Below are positions 59,516-64,000 of a stretch of 64,000 nt of DNA, piece after piece (positions within the stretch are counted from its first letter, which is position 1; every line of letters starts with the position of its first letter). The position numbers and the translations under genes were made by a program. The notes under the pieces were generated by a model that was given only the letters and a program-made list of their open reading frames with translations, made no database searches and was not told the origin of the DNA. Origin of the DNA: Pseudomonas nicosulfuronedens (GTDB lineage: Bacteria; Pseudomonadota; Gammaproteobacteria; Pseudomonadales; Pseudomonadaceae); NCBI RefSeq assembly GCF_005877905.1, contig NZ_SWDV01000031.1, positions 50,507 to 114,506 on the forward strand, in the 5' to 3' direction.

Positions 59516-59590
59516 TCAATGCCAGAACAGCGCGATCAGGATGATGATCGGAATCGGAACGCCGAGGAAATACAGAAGGATCGAGCGCAT
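59516..59590 (-). CDS. 24-residue conserved-looking membrane peptide
   Basis: ATG at 59590 is preceded by GGAGG seven bases upstream. The peptide begins MRSILLYFLGVPIPIIILIA and is one continuous hydrophobic segment ending FWH. It lies 13 bases after the 303-residue membrane protein gene on the same strand and is followed by a terminator, so it is the last gene of that unit. Such one-helix peptides often modify a partner membrane protein; the upstream gene product is the obvious candidate. Function unknown. Confidence 0.75.
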   Translation of the reverse strand: MRSILLYFLGVPIPIIILIALFWH

Positions 59591-59603
59591 GGTGGGCCTC
59601 CGG

Positions 59604-60515
59604 TCAGTGGGCGGGACGGGATGGCGTGGCGTGCAGCGTGCGGGTGTTCGTCAGCAGCACCACCGCGTCGCGGCGACGCCCGCCGTGGATGGCCAGGAAG
59701 CTGGCGAAGAACGCGCCGCAGAGCAGGGCGACGAACATCCACAGCGCCGAGGCGGCGGCCACCTTGCGCGCCGTATCGGCCGCTTGCTGGGCTTTCAGCT
59801 TGGCCTGCTGCGCAGCGGCGAAGACCTGGTCGATCCGTTGCTCGGCTTCGGCCTGGCCGATCTCGGTACGCTGAGCGACGACGCGAGCCAGGTAGGTTCG
59901 GTCATCCGCCGTCAGTTGGCCGTCGGCCAGCCCGCGCAGGAAGATGCGCGTGACGATGGCGTGGGCGGCATCGTTGTCCACCGCCACCGGACGGTTGTCG
60001 CGGAACAACATGTCGATGAAGTACCCCGAACTGGCCTCCGCGCGATGCGTGCCGCCTGCACTGGCAAAGGCTGCCGAGCTGGCCGCCGCGGTTCCCGCCT
60101 GCAAGCCGCCGCCGACGATACCGCTCAGCGAGCCCACCACCAGTGTCGCCGTCACCAGCGTGGCGATGGCCCAGGCCAGGAAGCCGTGGGCAGTGTCGCG
60201 GAAATACACCTCGTCGTCGTGCAGGCGCGCCCAGCGCACCCGCAGGCGCCCGGCAATGTAGCCGCCCAGGCCCGAGGCGAGGATCTGCGTCAGCATCAGC
60301 CAGATGATCGTGGATACGCTCATCTGCTTGAAGGTCGCGCCATCGCCCGGCCAGGGCGACACCGCGGAAAAGCCCAGGCCGAAGCCCAGGAGAATCAGGA
60401 TCAGGGACAGCGCCGCCGCTCCGGCGGCCCCGGCGAACACCGCCGCCCAGGACACGCCGGAGTGGTCCGACGTATCCACGGCGGTTGTGGCGTAGGCATC
60501 AGTCGTTGTCATCAT
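59604..60515 (-). CDS. Hypothetical membrane protein
   Basis: 303 residues, about four hydrophobic segments (near 22-50, 65-90, 108-140 and 258-280) with a long soluble loop between the third and the last that carries a coiled-coil-like AEAEQRIDQVFAAAQQAKLKAQQAADTARK. The N-terminal HSGVSWAAVFAGAAGAAALSLILILLG resembles other small pseudomonad envelope proteins of unknown function. The 24-residue peptide gene follows it directly. No function is assigned. Confidence 0.65.
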   Translation of the reverse strand: MMTTTDAYATTAVDTSDHSGVSWAAVFAGAAGAAALSLILILLGFGLGFSAVSPWPGDGATFKQMSVSTIIWLMLTQILASGLGGYIAGRLRVRWARLHDDEVYFRDTAHGFLAWAIATLVTATLVVGSLSGIVGGGLQAGTAAASSAAFASAGGTHRAEASSGYFIDMLFRDNRPVAVDNDAAHAIVTRIFLRGLADGQLTADDRTYLARVVAQRTEIGQAEAEQRIDQVFAAAQQAKLKAQQAADTARKVAAASALWMFVALLCGAFFASFLAIHGGRRRDAVVLLTNTRTLHATPSRPAH

Positions 60516-60760
60516 TGTTGGCTGCTCCGTGGCAAAGAGGTGGAAGCCTCATCACCCTTGGTGCAGCCGCTGTGCCAGATGTAACAAAATAATTAGGCTT
60601 GGAAAATCAATGGCTTGGAAAATTGCGACGGCCAACGGCCATGCAGATTGCAGGATCGGGTCAGCGCCAGCGAGCAGATTGCAACCGAGTTGCTGATCCG
60701 ATAGCGGCGTGACCTATAGTGGCCAACACGCTTTCATGAACCCGCCAGGGCAGGGCGACC

Positions 60761-61315
60761 ATGACCCTCGAACCCACCACACTGTTATGGGGCGCGCCTT
60801 TGCTGATGTTGCTGGGCGGCTACGGGCTGATCCGCTGCATCGGCCGGCTGCGCCGCATCATCTTCCCCGACGTGCGCCAGCGCTGGTCCGACGCCGCGCG
60901 CCCGCAAGTGATCGCCTTGCCGCGCGCCGGGCGCTACGTCATCAACATCGTTTTTCCGGCTTTTACCGTGGTCACCGGCACCGCGCATTTCGCCGCCGAC
61001 TTCGCCATTACCCGCTTGCCCGGCCAGCCCGTACCGTATCAGCGCTACAGCCGCTTCAGGTTGTTCAGCGTGCGGCGCAGCGACATGGGCGGCAACTCCA
61101 GCAACCCCCTGGGCGAGTTCACCTGCAGCGAACCCGGTGACTACCAGATCACCTGCCTGACCCCGGACCACATCCGCCCCGGTTTCCAGCTGGAAGTCTC
61201 ACCCTACGTCTCGCCGGCCAGCTTCGTCCCGCTGATCCTCGGCACCATCCTTTCGGCCGCGATGACCATCGGCGGGCTGGTCTTCACCCTCCTCAAACTG
61301 ACCGGCCGGCTGTGA
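60761..61315 (+). CDS. Hypothetical membrane protein
   Basis: 184 residues with a hydrophobic helix at each end (about 8-24 and 157-178) and a beta-rich soluble centre (FTVVTGTAHFAADFAI then RRSDMGGNSSNPLGEF), so the centre probably faces the periplasm. The start at 60761 has only a weak ribosome site. No domain is recognised. It is divergent from the 303-residue gene and followed by a dense repeat cluster. Confidence 0.65.
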   Translation: MTLEPTTLLWGAPLLMLLGGYGLIRCIGRLRRIIFPDVRQRWSDAARPQVIALPRAGRYVINIVFPAFTVVTGTAHFAADFAITRLPGQPVPYQRYSRFRLFSVRRSDMGGNSSNPLGEFTCSEPGDYQITCLTPDHIRPGFQLEVSPYVSPASFVPLILGTILSAAMTIGGLVFTLLKLTGRL

Positions 61316-61349
61316 CCTCACCGACACCGAGAAACGCCTTCCCGGTTCC

Positions 61350-61432
61350 GTAGGATGGCGTGGAGCGAAGCGATACCCATCAACCGCCCACACCCACGGC
61401 CGATGGGTATCGCTTCGCTCCACCCATCCTAC
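61350..61432. repeat. Long inverted repeat pair
   Basis: Arms of 31-32 bases (61350-61381 and 61402-61432; core GTAGGATGG...GGAGCGAAGCG and its complement) differ by one position or indel and face each other across 20 bases. Confidence 0.85.
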
Positions 61433-61447
61433 GAACAGCGTTTCCCT

Positions 61448-61487
61448 GTAGGAGCGAGGGGGGCGCCATCGTTATTGCTCGCGAACC
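61448..61487. repeat. REP half-unit
   Basis: GTAGGAGCGAGGGGGGCGCC then TTGCTCGCGAACC, related to the units at 39701 and 40634. Confidence 0.6.
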
Positions 61488-61501
61488 ACTTCGCTGCCCA
61501 A

Positions 61502-61540
61502 CGCAGGGCGTATAACGCGTACCGCGTTATACGCCCTGCG
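61502..61540. repeat. 18-bp perfect palindrome
   Basis: Arms 61502-61519 and 61523-61540 (core GCAGGGCGTATAACGCG) are perfectly complementary around a TAC loop. It belongs to the same family as the element at 40546. Confidence 0.8.
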
Positions 61541-61550
61541 CTCTACACCA

Positions 61551-62018
61551 TTACGGCAGATCCCACTCCATCCGCAGGCCGATTTCCCGGCGGAAATCGT
61601 CAAGCGCAGCAAGGTACTGGTCACGGTCGAAAATGGCCGAAGGGATGTTGTAATACTCGGTGATAGGGGCGGGATGGGTAATGCACTCGTGCAACAGACC
61701 GAAGCGCTCCCAGCGAACATCCCTCTCGTCCGCCACCTGCTCGACCGCGATCACCGCGCAGCCCAGGTCCAGGTCATCAGAGCACACCAGTAATGGCACC
61801 ACCGTCTTCCAGCCGGGTGCCACGGAATACGACCGATCCCAGAGCAGCGCTGAGTCGCTATCGCTGTAGAGGCCTGCATGAGCGCTGACCAGATCGAGTT
61901 CTGCGCCTGGATCGTGTTGCGGCAACCAGACTTCCAGCGGCAACCCGTCAATGCTCAGGGCTGGGTAAAAGTCCATGCTGTAGCGCGATTTGTACAGTTT
62001 GCAGGAGAGTCGATTCAT
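61551..62018 (-). CDS. Hypothetical protein, last gene of the lipoprotein-led operon
   Basis: 155 residues from the ATG at 62018, chosen because it overlaps the upstream stop (ATGA). A soluble acidic sequence (VWLPQHDPGAELDLVSAHAG then SDDLDLGCAVIAVEQVADERD) with no transmembrane segment and no recognised family. The small acidic type of protein, in an operon with a lipoprotein, is reminiscent of toxin-immunity or binding proteins, but nothing identifies it. Confidence 0.65.
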   Translation of the reverse strand: MNRLSCKLYKSRYSMDFYPALSIDGLPLEVWLPQHDPGAELDLVSAHAGLYSDSDSALLWDRSYSVAPGWKTVVPLLVCSDDLDLGCAVIAVEQVADERDVRWERFGLLHECITHPAPITEYYNIPSAIFDRDQYLAALDDFRREIGLRMEWDLP

Positions 62019-62527
62019 TGGGCGCTCTTGGCCAGGCATTCAACGTTTTCCGGCTCGAAGCGGCCGGCGCCGCAGCGCTTGATGCTCAGCCAGAGGTCTT
62101 TTTTCGGTTCGAAACGCTGCAGCGAAATGGGCGATTCTTTCCAGGTGTCGAACTCGTCGTACACCACCTGCCGCCAATCGAAATCCGGACTCCACGACAG
62201 CGTGTAGGACGCTGTGCCGTTCCCCGCGGCAATATGGATCGAGAAGACCTCCAGTGGCGAACCCCGGCAGGCGGCCGACTCCAGTAATCGCCAGAGTTCC
62301 GGCTCGCCAGGGCGGACCGTCTCACGGGTAAATGCGATGACTGCTTCGATATCATCCCACGCGGCTTGGACCAGCGATTGGACCTCCCGCAAATATGGCT
62401 CCGATGCTTCACCAGCTGGGTGCGCGACGTAGATCAGTCGTTGGCCGAACTGAAACTCACACTGGCTGACTTCACCACAGGAGCCCCAGAAGCCAAGAAT
62501 GTGCGACGCATTCAGCTCGATTCGCAT
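62015..62527 (-). CDS. Hypothetical protein, middle gene of the lipoprotein-led operon
   Basis: 170 residues, soluble, acidic, with several aromatic-rich stretches (LGFWGSCGEVSQCEFQFG, YTLSWSPDFDWRQVVYDEFD). It starts six bases past the lipoprotein stop and overlaps the next gene, so all three are cotranscribed. No family recognised. Confidence 0.65.
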   Translation of the reverse strand: MRIELNASHILGFWGSCGEVSQCEFQFGQRLIYVAHPAGEASEPYLREVQSLVQAAWDDIEAVIAFTRETVRPGEPELWRLLESAACRGSPLEVFSIHIAAGNGTASYTLSWSPDFDWRQVVYDEFDTWKESPISLQRFEPKKDLWLSIKRCGAGRFEPENVECLAKSAQ

Positions 62528-62532
62528 ATCAG

Positions 62533-63111
62533 CTAGTGCTTCGGATGCTCGTGCCAGGCCACCGCAGTTCGCAGCAAGGTTCGCGCATTGGAATAGTCCA
62601 CGGCATATTGCGGCTTGCGGGTGAAGGCCAGTGCACTCTTGGTGAATACCAACAGGGGGGCGTTGGTGTCGCGCTCCAGCTCCAGGCGGGCATCGACCGC
62701 AGTGAACTCCGGGCGAGCACTGAGCTTCTCGCGGCTCTGGATGCGCTGCTCCAGCGGTAGTTCGCTCCAGGCGATGAAAGTCAGGACCGGCTCCAGCCCG
62801 GCGGGAAAGGTATCGCGCTGCAGGCGCTTGCCCAAGGTCAGGTACTTTGGCCCCAGGTCATCGGTGAAGTCCATCCACTGATCGCTATCGGCGATGCGCA
62901 CCGGCAACATGTACGGCGAGTAAGCATCACGCTGGCGCACGCCGGCATCTGCATCGAATCGATAGTACTGAATATCCGTCTTGTAGAGTTCGAAGAGGCG
63001 CAGGGTCGCGTACTTGCTGAATGTACTGACGTTGCGCTGGGATTGATCCCAACTGCAGCCGGAAAGCGTAAGGGCAATGACGAGCGGCAGAATACCGAAA
63101 AGTTTGCGCAT
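62533..63111 (-). CDS. Lipoprotein, first gene of a three-gene operon
   Basis: 192 residues from the ATG at 63111, chosen because it gives a signal peptide (KLFGILPLVIALTLSGC) with lipobox L-S-G-C; the longer frame has no signal. The mature part is hydrophilic with a YYRFDADAG segment and a positively charged C terminus. Lipid attachment at the cysteine would place it in the inner or outer membrane. No family is recognised. Confidence 0.75.
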   Translation of the reverse strand: MRKLFGILPLVIALTLSGCSWDQSQRNVSTFSKYATLRLFELYKTDIQYYRFDADAGVRQRDAYSPYMLPVRIADSDQWMDFTDDLGPKYLTLGKRLQRDTFPAGLEPVLTFIAWSELPLEQRIQSREKLSARPEFTAVDARLELERDTNAPLLVFTKSALAFTRKPQYAVDYSNARTLLRTAVAWHEHPKH

Positions 63112-63249
63112 GGTTTTCCCTGAGGTGCTGGTTCTTCCTTGCGCCGCGCGACATCCGCGCCGCAGCCCCTTAGCGAAGGGGCGCGACATGGTAGCTAACT
63201 GACAGCCTTGAGCCAATTGTCTCTCCAGTCGCACCCACGCTTGTGCTTG

Positions 63250-63756
63250 CTACGTCCGCAGCCGCTTCGCCCAGCCGCGCCAGCCTGTGCGCCCGGCAAT
63301 CGGCGAACGTCCGCCAAGCACGCGCGGCAGATCACCGAAGCTAACCCAGAGATCGTCCTGCCAATCCAGCACCCGCAGGCATTGCCGCTCGAACTGCAAC
63401 TGCACATGGCGCGGGCCGCTGGCCTTGAACTGGCTGCGCACCTGCGGCACCACCGTGCCGCTGATCCAGCGCCGCAGCGAGCCATAGTCCGGCACATTGA
63501 ACAGCACCAGCGCCTGGTATACGGCGGATTCGCTGATCAATACGTAGTCGAGTTCCAGGCCCTCCTCGGTCAGCAGCCGTTCCTGGCGAATCTGGTCATC
63601 GGCCATGCGCATGGCCAGGCGGTCTTCGTAACGGTAACCCGTCACGCGGCAGAAGTCGGAAAGGATGAACCAGACCTGATCGTCGATCAGCAGGGCGCGC
63701 AGGGTGCGGCGATGGCGGAGGAAGGGGAGCGGGGTGGGTAAGGGTAGATCGTCCAT
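63250..63756 (-). CDS. Bro-N domain protein
   Basis: 168 residues. The N-terminal Bro-N DNA-binding-like domain is recognisable (LRALLIDDQVWFILSDFCRVTGY then DYVLISESAVYQALVLFNVP and GSLRRWISGTVVPQVRSQ). Bro-N proteins are typical of phages, prophages and other mobile elements, where they act as regulators or antirepressors. The C-terminal half is short and repeats a WFxxSD-like pattern (DLWVSFGDLPRVLGG). Its upstream region (63757-64000) is hairpin-rich. Confidence 0.82.
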   Translation of the reverse strand: MDDLPLPTPLPFLRHRRTLRALLIDDQVWFILSDFCRVTGYRYEDRLAMRMADDQIRQERLLTEEGLELDYVLISESAVYQALVLFNVPDYGSLRRWISGTVVPQVRSQFKASGPRHVQLQFERQCLRVLDWQDDLWVSFGDLPRVLGGRSPIAGRTGWRGWAKRLRT

Positions 63757-63780
63757 GGAGAGAGTCCTTTACTGGTCAGT

Positions 63781-64000
63781 AGGACCGCCCCTCCGCTGCT
63801 AATCGGAATGGAGGCGGAACCGCATCGGGTTAGCAGACCGGGACCAGAGGACCGGCAGACCCGAAGGTCTCCCAATGCGGCCCCACCACAAAGGCAAAAT
63901 CCAGGCGAGATTTATCGCCGGAAATCGCTAGGCGTTTCCGCACTCTGATCGTTCGGGCTGCTAAACCCGGCCCCGTCAGTTTCACGAGGCGAGAAGAGGG
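63781..64000 (-). other. Hairpin-rich non-coding region upstream of the Bro-N gene
   Basis: No gene is supported. Pairings include CCGCATCGGG (63820-63829) with CCCAATGCGG (about 63871-63880, one mismatch), enclosing CCGG...CCGG and AGACC-CGAA-GGTCT hairpins; GGCGA...TCGCC follows near 63904-63919. GGGTTAGCAG (63827) is nearly complementary to CTGCTAAACCC (63958). On the minus strand this would be the leader of the Bro-N transcript. A structured RNA, an operator array or part of a mobile element boundary are all possible. Confidence 0.5.

Noticed and set aside
59284..61540. Repeat cluster considered as a CRISPR array
   Set aside because: The units are palindromic and irregularly spaced, belong to several families and recur across the window as isolated REP elements; there are no equal spacers and no cas genes.

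Overview
The window is high-GC DNA from a gammaproteobacterium, almost certainly a Pseudomonas close to the P. aeruginosa group. The order ldcA, antiporter, dienoyl-CoA isomerase, fimL, nudC, SDR, kinase-like gene, SCP2, sohB, acuI, cysI, metH, cti, nfuA, MFS follows my recollection of P. aeruginosa PAO1 (about PA1818 to PA1850), interrupted by accessory genes. Pseudomonas-type REP hairpins recur between genes. I saw no tRNA, rRNA, CRISPR array or insertion sequence.

Region 1 (1-24.4 kb) is mostly core metabolism and envelope genes: a 5'-truncated lysine/arginine-type decarboxylase and its antiporter with a GAF-PAS-GGDEF-EAL gene between them, a dienoyl-CoA isomerase, FimL (type IV pilus/cAMP regulator) overlapping NudC, a TauE/SafE permease, an SDR plus phosphotransferase pair, SohB, an AcuI-like reductase, a TetR regulator with a perfect palindromic operator divergent from a hotdog/hydrolase pair, and sulfite reductase CysI overlapping its DUF934 partner.

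Region 2 (24.5-26.9 kb) is the most interesting. A four-gene operon encodes a winged-helix-like protein, a small GTPase with a degenerate G4 motif and two Roadblock/LC7 proteins. It is preceded by a clear cyclic-di-GMP-I (GEMM-I) riboswitch and, 50 bp further upstream, a near-consensus CRP/Vfr (cAMP) site. Two second messengers therefore appear to converge on a GTPase/Roadblock module resembling actinobacterial conservons and MglA/MglB.

Region 3 (26.9-47.5 kb) holds an FAD/NAD-binding protein, YggL, MetH with a MetR box, and a block between metH and cti where PAO1 (as I recall) carries Tse1/Tsi1. In that block are a membrane protein, an HTH protein fused to a nucleotide-motif-less ATPase-like domain, and a membrane-anchored ATPase with intact Walker motifs. 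Then follow Cti, NfuA, a GlxA-type regulator/DUF1272/MFS operon and an RND pump with its lipoprotein adaptor.

Region 4 (47.5-64 kb) has a DUF4256 protein, an overlapping HD-GYP regulator and MHYT-PAS hybrid kinase, a dihydrolipoyl dehydrogenase divergent from a cytosolic-carboxypeptidase-like M14 enzyme, several small proteins (including 51 and 24 residue ones), a PPK2 kinase behind a Pho box, REP clusters, and at the right end an unrecognised lipoprotein-led three-gene operon and a Bro-N gene next to a hairpin-rich non-coding block. Cyclic-di-GMP enzymes occur twice (2.1-4.3 kb and 48.1-52.8 kb) and a cyclic-di-GMP sensor once (24.6 kb).
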